This document shows positions 1 through 6,726 of a stretch of DNA of 6,969 nt, in pieces. The position numbers and the translations under genes are program-made. How positions within the stretch are numbered: the stretch's first letter is position 1; the number at the start of each line of letters is the position of its first letter. The notes below the pieces were generated by a model. It worked only from the letters and a program-made list of their open reading frames with translations. It ran no database searches and had not been told where the DNA came from. This DNA comes from NVQY01 sp047639325 (GTDB lineage Bacteria > Pseudomonadota > Alphaproteobacteria > Rhodobacterales > Rhodobacteraceae): assembly GCA_047639325.1 (NCBI GenBank), contig JBLINN010000236.1:1-6969 (forward strand). Direction: 5' to 3'.

Positions 1-1014
1 GCCGGACGCGGCAATTTCCAGCGCGCCGCTCAGGGTCAGGGCATTGGACGCAACATCAAAGGTGTCGATCTGCAAACGCCCATCCGCATCGCGCTGGCCT
101 TTCAGATCCAGTTTGGTGTCAGTGCCAAAAAAGTCATGATAATCTGGCGCCAGCAGGGGCGTGACATCCCCGGAAAGGTCGGCGGAAAACGCAATGCCAG
201 ATGCGGTATCGACATCCGTCTTGGGCGCGGGCGCTTTTTGCATCCGAACCTGCCCGGTCACCCGGTCGATCCCGTCTGTGGCCAACGCGATCTGCGCGGT
301 GAAATCAGACACCGGCCCGTCGCCCTTGGCCCCCAGCCGCAGGGGCGGTTGATCGGGGATGTGCAGCGCGGTGGAAATCAACCCGCCTGCGGCCTCGACC
401 ACCGCCAGATCCAGGGTGATATGGCTGGTCTCGTTTTCGAACTTTGCAACCAGATCCACCGCGTCCCCAACGCGATCCAACCGGGTGATATCCAGCTTGG
501 TATCCAGCGCCCCGTCGGCCAACGTCAGCGCGCCGGTCAGTTCCAGCTCGGCCGCGATGCCCATCACCGGCTTGCCCAGCACAAAGCGTTTGACGCTGAT
601 CTTTCCCAATTCTATCGCCACCGGCAGTTCGGGCACCTTGAACGGCCCGGCCTCGGGGGCGGGCAGGGGCTCGTCACTTTCCACCGGGGTTGGGGCGCGG
701 TCGATGATGATTTCCGCCGCACTTAGGGCGTTGACGGAAAACCGCCCGCGCACCAGCGCTAGCCGGTTCCAATCCAGAACCGCATTGTTGATTGTCAGCC
801 AGACGCCTGCGTCGTCCGAAATTGTGATCTGTTGGATGGTCGCCTTGGCGCTAAGCGCGCCGTCCAGACCGGTGACTTTGATGTACCGGCTGTCATCCGA
901 CAGCGTGTCTTGCAGGAAGTCTACCAGCAAGCCGCCGGATTCTTGGTCCTTCGCCTTCAGCGGCGCTGACAGGCAGATCAAAACCACCAGCGTATAGGAT
1001 ATCAGCCGTCTCAA
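1..1014 (-). CDS. tamB: TamB, translocation and assembly module subunit (N-terminal part; runs off the left edge)
   Basis: TamB spans the periplasm from an inner-membrane anchor and works with the outer-membrane protein TamA in outer-membrane protein assembly and envelope lipid transport (family knowledge). Seen here: 338 codons without a stop. A short basic N-terminus (MRR) is followed by a hydrophobic stretch at about residues 4-19, which is a signal peptide or anchor. Then come repetitive beta-strand segments, including the N-terminal TamB pattern ISDDAGVWL (65-73) and a following LDW (80-82). No ATG fits this frame near the 5' end. The TTG at 1014-1012 overlaps the tamA stop as TTGA (4 bases), with AGG a few bases upstream, so translational coupling to tamA is likely. 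TamB proteins usually exceed 1,000 residues, so only about the first quarter is present. The identification rests on both the sequence pattern and the tamA neighbour. Confidence 0.88.
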   Translation of the reverse strand, partial: MRRLISYTLVVLICLSAPLKAKDQESGGLLVDFLQDTLSDDSRYIKVTGLDGALSAKATIQQITISDDAGVWLTINNAVLDWNRLALVRGRFSVNALSAAEIIIDRAPTPVESDEPLPAPEAGPFKVPELPVAIELGKISVKRFVLGKPVMGIAAELELTGALTLADGALDTKLDITRLDRVGDAVDLVAKFENETSHITLDLAVVEAAGGLISTALHIPDQPPLRLGAKGDGPVSDFTAQIALATDGIDRVTGQVRMQKAPAPKTDVDTASGIAFSADLSGDVTPLLAPDYHDFFGTDTKLDLKGQRDADGRLQIDTFDVASNALTLSGALEIAASG

Positions 1015-2828
1015 AACGCCTGCCCGATCCCGACATAAAACTGCAGCCCTTCGCCAGTTGTGCCCTCAACCGGCACCGCCAGATCCAGCCGTAGCGGGCC
1101 AAACCCGCCCAGATCATAGCGCAGGCCCAGCCCGGCACCGGAATGATAGATCGAATTCTTGTCGACAAAAGAACTGGCATCCACCGCGCCAAAATCAAAG
1201 AACCCGACCAGCGAGATCTTTTCTGTGATGCGCCCGCGCATTTCGCCTGACAACGCCAGCATCGACCGGCCCCCGGCCACACCAACGCCCACCGGTATGC
1301 CAAGCGATTCATAGGGTTGGCCGCGCACGCTGCCCGCACCGCCGGAAAAGAACAGGTATTCCGGCGTTACATCCGCTAGGCTGGCGCCGACAACCGATCC
1401 AATCTGAACCCGGCCCGCCAGAATGATGGAACCCGACTTGGTCAGGGCTTGGTATCCGCGCGCATCCACCAACAGCCGCCCCCCGGAATCGGTGCCGGAC
1501 AGACCGGCAAAGGGCATCACCCGCGTATCAAGGTAAAACCCGTCCGTGGCGTTCACCTTGTCATTGCGCCGGTCCCATTCCACCCGCACCGGCAGAGCAA
1601 TCAGGTTGAATCTTCGATTGTTGCCAAAGGCGTCATCGGCAATGCTGACCCCGCCGCCCAGGGAAATTTCGCCGTATAGACTGTCCGAAAAAACCCGCCG
1701 CACACCGACCCCAAGCACGCCCCTTGTGACGTCGTAATGGGTTCGGTTGCGCCGTTCCAAATCGGCCAGATAGAACATGTTGTCATCTGGCCCCAGCTTG
1801 GCAGGCAAATCCAACCGCAGCCCCAACCGCCCATCAACGTCTTCTACACCGCCCAGATTGCGGATCGCCGCCTCGAACTGAAACCGCTCGGCGGCGCCCC
1901 ACAGATTGCGGTGGGTCCATTTGGCGGACAGGTCCAGACCGTTGCTGGAGGACAGTTCCACACCAAAGGATATCCGGCGCAGCGGCTGATCTTCGACAGT
2001 CGCTTCAAAATCCAGGGTGCCGTTCGGGTTGGCCAGTGCTCCCTCTTTGATCGACACCGACGAAAACGCACCGGTGCGGCGCAGGCGGGTGCCGACCTTT
2101 TGCACCTGCTCGGGGCTGTAAACCTCGCCCGTTGGGAACCCGGCAATGCGGGCCATCGCATCTGTGCGCACCCGCGATTGGCCGGTGACGGTCAACTTGC
2201 CGAAGGCCAGTTTCGGGCCGGGGGCCAGTGTGATGTCGGCGTCCAGCACTGCAGCGCGGCTGTTCGCCGTGATCTTTTGTCCGCCCACTTTGACCTTGGC
2301 GTGGCCAACAGCGCGCCAGCCATCAATCCCGGCAATCGCTGCATTGCGGATCGCGCCGGTGGTGGCGCGCTGGCCGCTTTGATAGGTTTCGGGCAAGACA
2401 GTGCCCGCCGCCAGCGGCGCAATCCCGGCGCGGCCAAACTGAAAGGCCGGACCGGTGGTGACCTGGATTTCGATCTTGGCAACGCTGCGGGGCAGGTTCA
2501 GCGGTTTGATATAAGCCGCTTCGCGCCCGTCAAGCCGGATATGCACCACCGGGCTGAAATAGCCTTCGTCATACAGGATCTGCACCAGGGTGCGGTAATC
2601 GGACAGGGATGCAGCCAGCATTTCCTGGACCGATTCCAGCCCACGCTCTTCTGCGGACAGCGCCGCGGATGACCCGCGCAACCGGTCTTGCAAATCCTCG
2701 GGCGCGCCGGGGGCTGTCAGGGACGTTTCAACCGCGAGGGCAAACCCGGGCATCACGACGGCACATAGTGTGGCAACCCCACGAAGGATTGCACCGCATC
2801 GGCCAATCGTCTGTATTGCAAGGCGCAT
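1011..2828 (-). CDS. tamA: TamA, Omp85-family outer-membrane assembly protein
   Basis: 605-residue outer-membrane barrel protein of the BamA/TamA (Omp85) family, the partner of TamB. A signal peptide ends near residue 32: basic residues at R10 and R16, a hydrophobic core, then ALA before VET. The periplasmic part (about 40-282) has room for three POTRA domains, with the usual beta-strand/Gly pattern, e.g. KLAFGKLTVTG at 206-216. The rest (about 283-605) is the 16-strand barrel. The conserved loop-6 motif appears as FFSGGAGSVRGQPY (493-506). The protein ends in an aromatic-rich strand with terminal Phe (QFYVGIGQAF), the usual recognition signal for barrel insertion. Length is typical of TamA. 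The ATG has AGGACAAAGG just upstream. The stop overlaps the tamB start by 4 bases, so the two form an operon. Confusion with BamA is unlikely: BamA has five POTRAs, is longer and has different neighbours. Confidence 0.93.
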   Translation of the reverse strand: MRLAIQTIGRCGAILRGVATLCAVVMPGFALAVETSLTAPGAPEDLQDRLRGSSAALSAEERGLESVQEMLAASLSDYRTLVQILYDEGYFSPVVHIRLDGREAAYIKPLNLPRSVAKIEIQVTTGPAFQFGRAGIAPLAAGTVLPETYQSGQRATTGAIRNAAIAGIDGWRAVGHAKVKVGGQKITANSRAAVLDADITLAPGPKLAFGKLTVTGQSRVRTDAMARIAGFPTGEVYSPEQVQKVGTRLRRTGAFSSVSIKEGALANPNGTLDFEATVEDQPLRRISFGVELSSSNGLDLSAKWTHRNLWGAAERFQFEAAIRNLGGVEDVDGRLGLRLDLPAKLGPDDNMFYLADLERRNRTHYDVTRGVLGVGVRRVFSDSLYGEISLGGGVSIADDAFGNNRRFNLIALPVRVEWDRRNDKVNATDGFYLDTRVMPFAGLSGTDSGGRLLVDARGYQALTKSGSIILAGRVQIGSVVGASLADVTPEYLFFSGGAGSVRGQPYESLGIPVGVGVAGGRSMLALSGEMRGRITEKISLVGFFDFGAVDASSFVDKNSIYHSGAGLGLRYDLGGFGPLRLDLAVPVEGTTGEGLQFYVGIGQAF

Positions 2829-2908
2829 GATTGCCTTTGTCCTGTCTGCCCGGCCCTGTTGAAATCGAATACGCGGGTTTGGGGATTCGATACCATATCA
2901 GAGGCCAG

Positions 2909-2920
2909 CGGATATATCCG
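2909..2920. promoter_or_regulatory. 12-bp perfect palindrome in the tamA leader
   Basis: CGGATATATCCG is an exact palindrome 80 bases upstream of the tamA ATG, in the 182-base gap between puuD and tamA (2829-3010). Beside it, CTTGG (2924-2928) and CCAAG (2937-2941) form a second, interrupted inverted repeat, and TTGGCCAA (2953-2960) is an 8-bp palindrome. No convincing sigma-70 promoter or terminator is seen in this gap. An operator for the tamA-tamB operon is a guess; the palindrome itself is certain. Confidence 0.35.
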
Positions 2921-3010
2921 TTTCTTGGGGAAATCACCAAGTTTCGTGGGTATTGGCCAAAAACAGCCCAGATTTCGCGTCCGCGACCCGCAGAAATCGA
3001 CCAAAGGCGG

Positions 3011-4240
3011 TTACATCCGCGTTGCACGATACCAGCGTCTGATCGCCAATCGATCTTCGGGGTCCATAAAGGTCACGTTGGCGGGGGGCATCGCGTGGCT
3101 GACCCCGGCCTGCAGATAGATCCGCCGGGCATTCTGCGCCACATCTGCCCGGGTTTCCAGCAACACGCCTTTGGGCGCCCAGCGGATGCCATCCCACACA
3201 GGCTCACGCGCATGGCACATCGAACAACGTCCCAGAACGACGTCATGCGCATCGTCAAACCCGTCTGCGCTGGCCATCCGCTGTTCAAAGGCGGTCAGGG
3301 GGCGGGCCTCGGCCTGTTCCAGCGTGTCGTGCATCGGTGCCGTCGACAGCCAGATAATCGCCAGAAACAGCAGCGCGGTTGCCAGCCAGGTCCAGGTTGG
3401 GTTGCCTTTGCGGGCATGCACGGTGTTGAAATAATGCCGGATGGTGACCCCCATCAGGAACACCAGTGCGGCGATGATCCAGTTATATTGCGTGGCAAAG
3501 GCCAGCGGGTAATGATTGGACAACATCAGGAACAGCACCGGCAGCGTCAGGTAATTGTTGTGGGTCGACCGCAGCTTGGCGATCTTGCCGTATTTCGGAT
3601 CGGGCGTGCGCCCGGCCTGTAAATCCGCCACCACGATGCGCTGGTTTGGCATGATGATGAAAAATACGTTGGCCGTCATGATGGTGGCGGTAAATGCCCC
3701 CAGATGCAGCATCATCGCCCGCCCGGTAAAGATTTGGTTATAGCCCCAGCCCATCGCCACCAGCAGGCCAAACAGTAGCACCATCAGCAGGGTAGGCCGC
3801 GCCGCCAGCCCGGATTTGCAAAGAAAATCATAGACCAGCCAACCAATGGTCAGCGAGGCCGCAGAAATCGCAATCCCCTGCCAGATTGCCAGATCGGCCT
3901 TGGCGGCGTCGATCAGATACAGCTCGGCCCCGGCCCAATAGACAATCATCAGCATCGCCACACCGCTAAGCCAGGTGGCATAGCTTTCCCATTTGAACCA
4001 AGTCAGATGGTCGGGCATTTCTGCGGGGGCGACCAGATATTTGCGGACATGGTAAAACCCGCCGCCATGCACCTGCCATTCCTCGCCATGCGCGCCCGCA
4101 GGCAGATCATCGGCCTGACGCAGCCCCAGATCCAGCGCGATAAAGTAAAACGACGACCCGATCCAGGCGATGCCGGTGATCACATGCACCCAGCGCATGG
4201 CAAAACCGGTCCAGTCCCAGAATACAGCAAGATCATACAT
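3011..4240 (-). CDS. puuD: Membrane-bound urate hydroxylase with C-terminal cytochrome c domain
   Basis: 409-residue inner-membrane protein matching PuuD, which oxidises urate to 5-hydroxyisourate in purine breakdown and passes electrons to the respiratory chain through its own cytochrome c, without making H2O2 (family knowledge). Seen here: about eight hydrophobic segments (roughly 13-37, 86-110, 119-140, 149-165, 176-197, 229-244, 252-268, 284-300). The N-terminal signature WVHVITGIAWIGSSFYF (17-33) is present. The C-terminal soluble domain has heme motif CSMCH (339-343) and a likely axial Met in SHAMPP (M384). Length is normal and the domain is complete. The start ATG gives the usual short MYDL N-terminus; the ribosome site is weak (AAAAGG about 9 bases upstream). 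The gene is divergent from a LysR-type regulator that probably controls it. Other urate genes (xanthine dehydrogenase, HIU hydrolase, OHCU decarboxylase, allantoinase) are not in the window. Confidence 0.93.
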   Translation of the reverse strand: MYDLAVFWDWTGFAMRWVHVITGIAWIGSSFYFIALDLGLRQADDLPAGAHGEEWQVHGGGFYHVRKYLVAPAEMPDHLTWFKWESYATWLSGVAMLMIVYWAGAELYLIDAAKADLAIWQGIAISAASLTIGWLVYDFLCKSGLAARPTLLMVLLFGLLVAMGWGYNQIFTGRAMMLHLGAFTATIMTANVFFIIMPNQRIVVADLQAGRTPDPKYGKIAKLRSTHNNYLTLPVLFLMLSNHYPLAFATQYNWIIAALVFLMGVTIRHYFNTVHARKGNPTWTWLATALLFLAIIWLSTAPMHDTLEQAEARPLTAFEQRMASADGFDDAHDVVLGRCSMCHAREPVWDGIRWAPKGVLLETRADVAQNARRIYLQAGVSHAMPPANVTFMDPEDRLAIRRWYRATRM

Positions 4241-4287
4241 AACGGCGGCCTTTTGATTGGGTTTGCGCCAGACTAGGCAAGACGGCG

Positions 4288-4315
4288 TTTATTCGGTATT
4301 CCCGTATATTATCAA
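4288..4315 (-). promoter_or_regulatory. Candidate puuD promoter
   Basis: Read on the minus strand: TTGATA (4315-4310, 5 of 6 to the sigma-70 -35 consensus), a 16-base spacer, then AATAAA (4293-4288, 4 of 6 to -10). It lies about 50 bases upstream of the puuD ATG and overlaps the dyad at 4290-4308, so a regulator bound there would sit on the promoter. Predicted by eye only. Confidence 0.35.
4290..4308. promoter_or_regulatory. 19-bp interrupted dyad, candidate LysR-type operator
   Basis: TATTCGGTATTCCCGTATA reads as TAT-N-CGG-N5-CCG-N-ATA, with matching half-sites centred on 4299. It is in the 98-base divergent gap between puuD and the LysR-type gene, the usual place for the binding site of such a regulator. 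It does not fit a strict T-N11-A box (the equivalent positions read T and T), so the assignment is inferred from symmetry and position. Confidence 0.45.
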
Positions 4316-4326
4316 ACTGTATCAAA
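4310..4326 (+). repeat. Tandem TATCAAA repeats one helical turn apart
   Basis: TATCAAA occurs at 4310-4316 and again at 4320-4326, a 10-base period. It lies directly beside the dyad at 4290-4308 and just upstream of the LysR-type gene start. The spacing puts both copies on the same face of the helix, so they may be extra regulator contact sites. Chance is possible in this AT-rich stretch. Confidence 0.35.
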
Positions 4327-4338
4327 AAAAATGGAACA

Positions 4339-5268
4339 ATGTCGTATCTCGATAACATCCGCACCTTTGTGCGTGTCTATGAATTAGGCAGTATGTCCGC
4401 CGCCGGGCGCGATTTGCGCATTTCTCCGGCAGTGACCTCGGCGCGGATTTCCCAGCTTGAGGAACATTTAGGCGTGCGCCTGTTCCAGCGCACCACCCGC
4501 AACCTGTCTGCCACCGAGCAGGGCAAGGCGTTTTATGGCGGCGCAGTTGCGGTGCTGGATGCGGTGGACGAGGCCGAGGCCAAGGTTGCGGGCATGACAG
4601 ACAACCCGCGCGGGTCGCTGTATGTGGCGGCGCCGCTGGGGGTGGGGCGGCGGCTGATCGCGCCCGAAGTGCCGGCGTTTCTGAAAGAATACCCCCAGAT
4701 CGATATCCGCCTGCGGCTAAGTGATCGCAGCGTGGATTTGACGACCGAAGGGTTGGATCTGGCGTTCTTTCTGGGTCAGCCCGCCGACAGCAACCTGCGC
4801 ATCCGCAAGATCGCCGATTGTCAGCGGGTGCTGTGTGCTGCGCCGTCCTATATCACTGAACGCGGCAATCCGGTGTCGGGGGCCGAGCTGACAAATGGCA
4901 ATCACGAATGCCTGAACCTGCGCTTTCCAGGGGCGACCGAATTCCAATGGCCGCTGATCACCCCGGACGGCCCGCAACGCTTTTCGGTCTCGGGGCGGTA
5001 TGAATGCGACGATGGCGACGTGTTGACCGACTGGGCGCTGTCCGGGCAGGGGATTGCGATGAAACCGGTGTTTGAAATTGCCGACCATCTGATGTCTGGC
5101 GCGCTGGTGCCCGTCGCTGTGGCAACCCCACCCGAGCCGGTGCAAATGGCCTGTCTTTACACCCATCGCCGCCACCAAGATCCCAAAACCCGGCTGTTCA
5201 TGGACTTTATGGTTGATCGGGTCGGCAGAACGGTCAAAGCCGCCGAGGCGCGGGTTCAGGCCGGATAG
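4339..5268 (+). CDS. LysR-type transcriptional regulator (CrgA-like effector domain)
   Basis: 309 residues, normal for the family. The N-terminal winged helix-turn-helix spans about residues 4-63, with the recognition region AAGRDLRISPAVTSARIS (21-38) and family-typical RLFQRTTRNLSATEQG (47-62). A linker helix follows (about 67-87). The effector-binding domain spans about 92-300 and begins GSLYVAAPLGVGRR, with the LRLSDRSVDLTTEGLDLAF stretch (125-143) typical of the CrgA-like group. The start gives the usual short N-terminus (MSYLDNIRTF); only a weak GGA is seen, about 4 bases upstream. It is divergent from puuD, with a dyad and direct repeats between, so the probable job is control of puuD and of itself, perhaps with a purine breakdown product as effector (inference). 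A co-directional transporter follows after 152 bases and could also be a target. Confidence 0.92.
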   Translation: MSYLDNIRTFVRVYELGSMSAAGRDLRISPAVTSARISQLEEHLGVRLFQRTTRNLSATEQGKAFYGGAVAVLDAVDEAEAKVAGMTDNPRGSLYVAAPLGVGRRLIAPEVPAFLKEYPQIDIRLRLSDRSVDLTTEGLDLAFFLGQPADSNLRIRKIADCQRVLCAAPSYITERGNPVSGAELTNGNHECLNLRFPGATEFQWPLITPDGPQRFSVSGRYECDDGDVLTDWALSGQGIAMKPVFEIADHLMSGALVPVAVATPPEPVQMACLYTHRRHQDPKTRLFMDFMVDRVGRTVKAAEARVQAG

Positions 5269-5292
5269 CCCCGTCTACACTGATGCCCCAGA

Positions 5293-5309
5293 GTGATGCT
5301 CTTGATCAC
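5293..5309. repeat. Inverted repeat GTGAT-N7-ATCAC
   Basis: GTGAT (5293-5297) and ATCAC (5305-5309) flank GCTCTTG in the gap after the LysR-type gene. It is followed by A residues, not T residues, so it is not a plus-strand terminator. The spacing does not fit CRP or FNR sites. It could be an operator for the downstream transporter; function unknown. Confidence 0.3.
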
Positions 5310-5376
5310 AAAAAGTGACGCCCCCCGGGATTGGCTTTTGTCCAAAGAACCGGTTGTCTGCGGGTTCGCGCATTAA

Positions 5377-5393
5377 GGCAGGGCACGCCTGCC
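5377..5393 (+). repeat. GC-rich hairpin upstream of the EamA-type transporter
   Basis: GGCAGG (5377-5382) and CCTGCC (5388-5393) are perfect 6-base arms around a 5-base loop, 28 bases before the transporter GTG. There is no T-run after it, so it is not a standard intrinsic terminator. It may be a leader hairpin or protein site; the remainder of the 152-base gap (5269-5420) shows no clear promoter. Confidence 0.4.
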
Positions 5394-5420
5394 TGACCTT
5401 GCCAAATAGAAAGCACGCCA

Positions 5421-6311
5421 GTGTTCAATCTGTTCCTTTATCTACTGACAATCGCCATCTGGGGATCAACCTGGATTCTGGCCCGGTTTCAGGTCGATGC
5501 AACCAGCGCGCTGCAATCGGTTCTTTTCCGCTACGTGATCGCCGCTGTTCTGTTGCAGGGGATGATCAGCGTAATGCGCAACCGCAACCGGCATTCCCTG
5601 CGCACCCACGGCCAGTTCTTTCTGATGGGGTCTTTCCTGTTCTGCTGGAACTATGTGTTGTTTTACACCGCCACCGCTTGGGGGCTGAACACCGGTCTGA
5701 TTGCGCTGATCTTTTCACTGATCATCACCATGAACATCGCCAACAATGCCATACTGTTTGGCGAGCGCCCCGAGCGCAGCACGATGATTGGGGCCGTTGT
5801 CGGGCTGATTGGCATATCGCTGGTGTTTACCCAAGACATCGCCACCCTGCGCGGGCAAGGGCAGCTACCGGCCATCGGTCTGTGCATCGCCGCGACCTAT
5901 CTGGCCTCGTTGGGCAATATGATGTCGAAAATCCTGCAACGTCAGGGGGTGTCGGTCACCGGATCGAACGGCTGGGGCATGACCTATGGCGCGCTTAGCC
6001 TGCTGGCGGTTGTGGTGATCTTTGACAGGCCGGTGCACCTACCACTGACCATGCCCTTCCTGTCCAGCCTGTTCTTCCTGGCAACAGCCGGGTCAGTCAT
6101 CGCGTTCTGGAGTTATCTGACCCTGTTGGGCCGGGTTGGCGCCGACAAGGCCGCCTATGCGATGATCGTGTTCCCGATCTGGGCGCTGATGCTGTCGTGG
6201 ATGTTCGAAGGGTTTGCGTGGTCCTCGCTGAAAGTGGCGGGCGTTGTGGTGATCCTAGTTGGGAATGTCTTTATCGTGGGACGCCGGAAAACAAAGCCAA
6301 AATCGATTTAG
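5421..6311 (+). CDS. EamA-family (drug/metabolite transporter superfamily) permease
   Basis: 296-residue inner-membrane protein with about ten hydrophobic helices (roughly 3-22, 32-52, 66-84, 89-106, 122-138, 150-168, 184-201, 211-231, 243-262, 268-288). These form two EamA repeats, each of five helices. The first helix carries WGSTW (14-18), a common DMT motif. The last pair carries EGFAWSSLKVAGVVVILVGN (263-282), the usual end of the second repeat. A basic tail (RRKTKPKS) follows on the cytoplasmic side. The start is GTG at 5421, chosen because it directly precedes the first helix and fits family length; the ribosome site is weak (AGAAAG about 8 bases upstream). Members export or import small metabolites; the substrate cannot be read from sequence. 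Its place after the LysR-type gene, itself divergent from puuD, allows a link to purine metabolism, but that is inference. Confidence 0.9.
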   Translation: MFNLFLYLLTIAIWGSTWILARFQVDATSALQSVLFRYVIAAVLLQGMISVMRNRNRHSLRTHGQFFLMGSFLFCWNYVLFYTATAWGLNTGLIALIFSLIITMNIANNAILFGERPERSTMIGAVVGLIGISLVFTQDIATLRGQGQLPAIGLCIAATYLASLGNMMSKILQRQGVSVTGSNGWGMTYGALSLLAVVVIFDRPVHLPLTMPFLSSLFFLATAGSVIAFWSYLTLLGRVGADKAAYAMIVFPIWALMLSWMFEGFAWSSLKVAGVVVILVGNVFIVGRRKTKPKSI

Positions 6312-6433
6312 GAGCCAGAAAAGTAAGGACAGTCGTGACCGACCAGAATTTTACAGAGAAAGGGCACATTCATTGTTAGGTAGAAAAGCCTCGACTTCGC
6401 CGACCTAATTCAATTCTGCCTTTAACCTAAATC

Positions 6434-6460
6434 AGTTTGGTTTTGAAAATTCAACAAACT
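6434..6460. promoter_or_regulatory. Nested dyad next to a candidate promoter of the nuclease-like gene
   Basis: Outer arms AGTTTG (6434-6439) and CAAACT (6455-6460) and inner arms TTGAA (6443-6447) and TTCAA (6450-6454) are exact inverted repeats on one centre, with three extra bases (6440-6442) on the left side. The right edge touches the candidate -35 at 6460. The AT-rich arms and lack of a T-run argue against a terminator; an operator is more likely. Confidence 0.4.
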
Positions 6461-6489
6461 TGACGGGTTCCGTGGGCATCTGCTTTAGT
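6460..6489 (+). promoter_or_regulatory. Candidate sigma-70 promoter for the interrupted nuclease-like gene
   Basis: TTGACG (6460-6465, 5 of 6 to the -35 consensus), an 18-base spacer, then TTTAGT (6484-6489, 4 of 6 to -10). The implied start of transcription is about 30 bases before the ATG at 6527, which has AGGGG at 6516-6520 as ribosome binding site. The rest of the 215-base gap 6312-6526 is AT-rich, with a weak TTAGGT/ACCTAA inverted repeat (6376-6381, 6403-6408) and no gene that I can support. Confidence 0.4.
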
Positions 6490-6619
6490 TGAGTGAAGGG
6501 AATTATCGGCAATCCAGGGGTGAAAAATGACAGAAAAACCACCAGATTATCTGATACAAGGCGAAGCAGCCCGGTTATTTCCAGTTCTTTCCACAACATC
6601 AAAAGAGGGCAGAACAACC

Positions 6620-6726
6620 TCTAGGGCACCTCGATAAATTGCCTTTTCCAGACTTTTCCGTGACGCAACCCATTGTTTTCACGCAGTGTGCCACCTGAAA
6701 AATGGTATTTATCGAGGTGCCCTCTA
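6620..6726. repeat. TCTA target-site duplication flanking the inserted element
   Basis: TCTA at 6620-6623 lies directly left of the element and TCTA at 6723-6726 directly right of it. Keeping one copy and removing the 103 bases between the two junctions restores the reading frame of the host gene. This is independent evidence that these are the true borders. Confidence 0.85.
6624..6722. mobile_element. 99-bp MITE-like non-autonomous element
   Basis: The ends are perfect 16-bp inverted repeats: GGGCACCTCGATAAAT (6624-6639) and its reverse complement (6707-6722). Similarity continues inward, with 24 of the first 28 positions matching between the two ends. The element codes for nothing and is far too short for a transposase, so it must have been moved in trans. 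A 4-bp TCTA duplication flanks it. Short TA-containing targets and ends of this kind suggest an IS5-family parent, but that is a guess. It sits inside the nuclease-like gene and introduces an early TAA (6635-6637). Confidence 0.85.

Noticed and set aside
136..997. Two plus-strand open frames opposite tamB
   Set aside because: The minus strand reads as a continuous TamB N-terminus; these frames are its complement and show no recognisable protein features.
1737..2672. Long plus-strand open frame opposite tamA (311 codons)
   Set aside because: The minus-strand frame is a clear Omp85 protein. The antisense frame is low-complexity G/Q/R/A-rich sequence with no domain, as expected for a GC-rich shadow frame.
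2866..2896. tRNA-like T-arm sequence around GGTATCGAATCC (minus strand)
   Set aside because: No acceptor, D-arm or anticodon arm can be built around it, so it is neither a tRNA nor a convincing att fragment.
4717..5178. Minus-strand open frame opposite the LysR-type gene
   Set aside because: It lies fully inside a complete LysR-type CDS and has no domain or ribosome site.
5293..5309. CRP- or FNR-type site
   Set aside because: The half-sites are not spaced as TGTGA-N6-TCACA or TTGAT-N4-ATCAA, so only an unnamed inverted repeat is reported.
5315..5998. Plus-strand frame overlapping the transporter in another phase
   Set aside because: The phase encoding ten helices with DMT motifs is clearly the real one; this frame is Arg/His-rich and featureless.
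6376..6408. Terminator after the transporter gene
   Set aside because: TTAGGT/ACCTAA form a weak 6-bp stem with a 21-base loop and no T-run, so it does not qualify as an intrinsic terminator.
6432..6617. Small minus-strand ORF opposite the 5' part of the nuclease-like gene (61 codons)
   Set aside because: The plus strand has a ribosome site, a promoter candidate and a coherent frame across the insertion; the minus frame has none of these.
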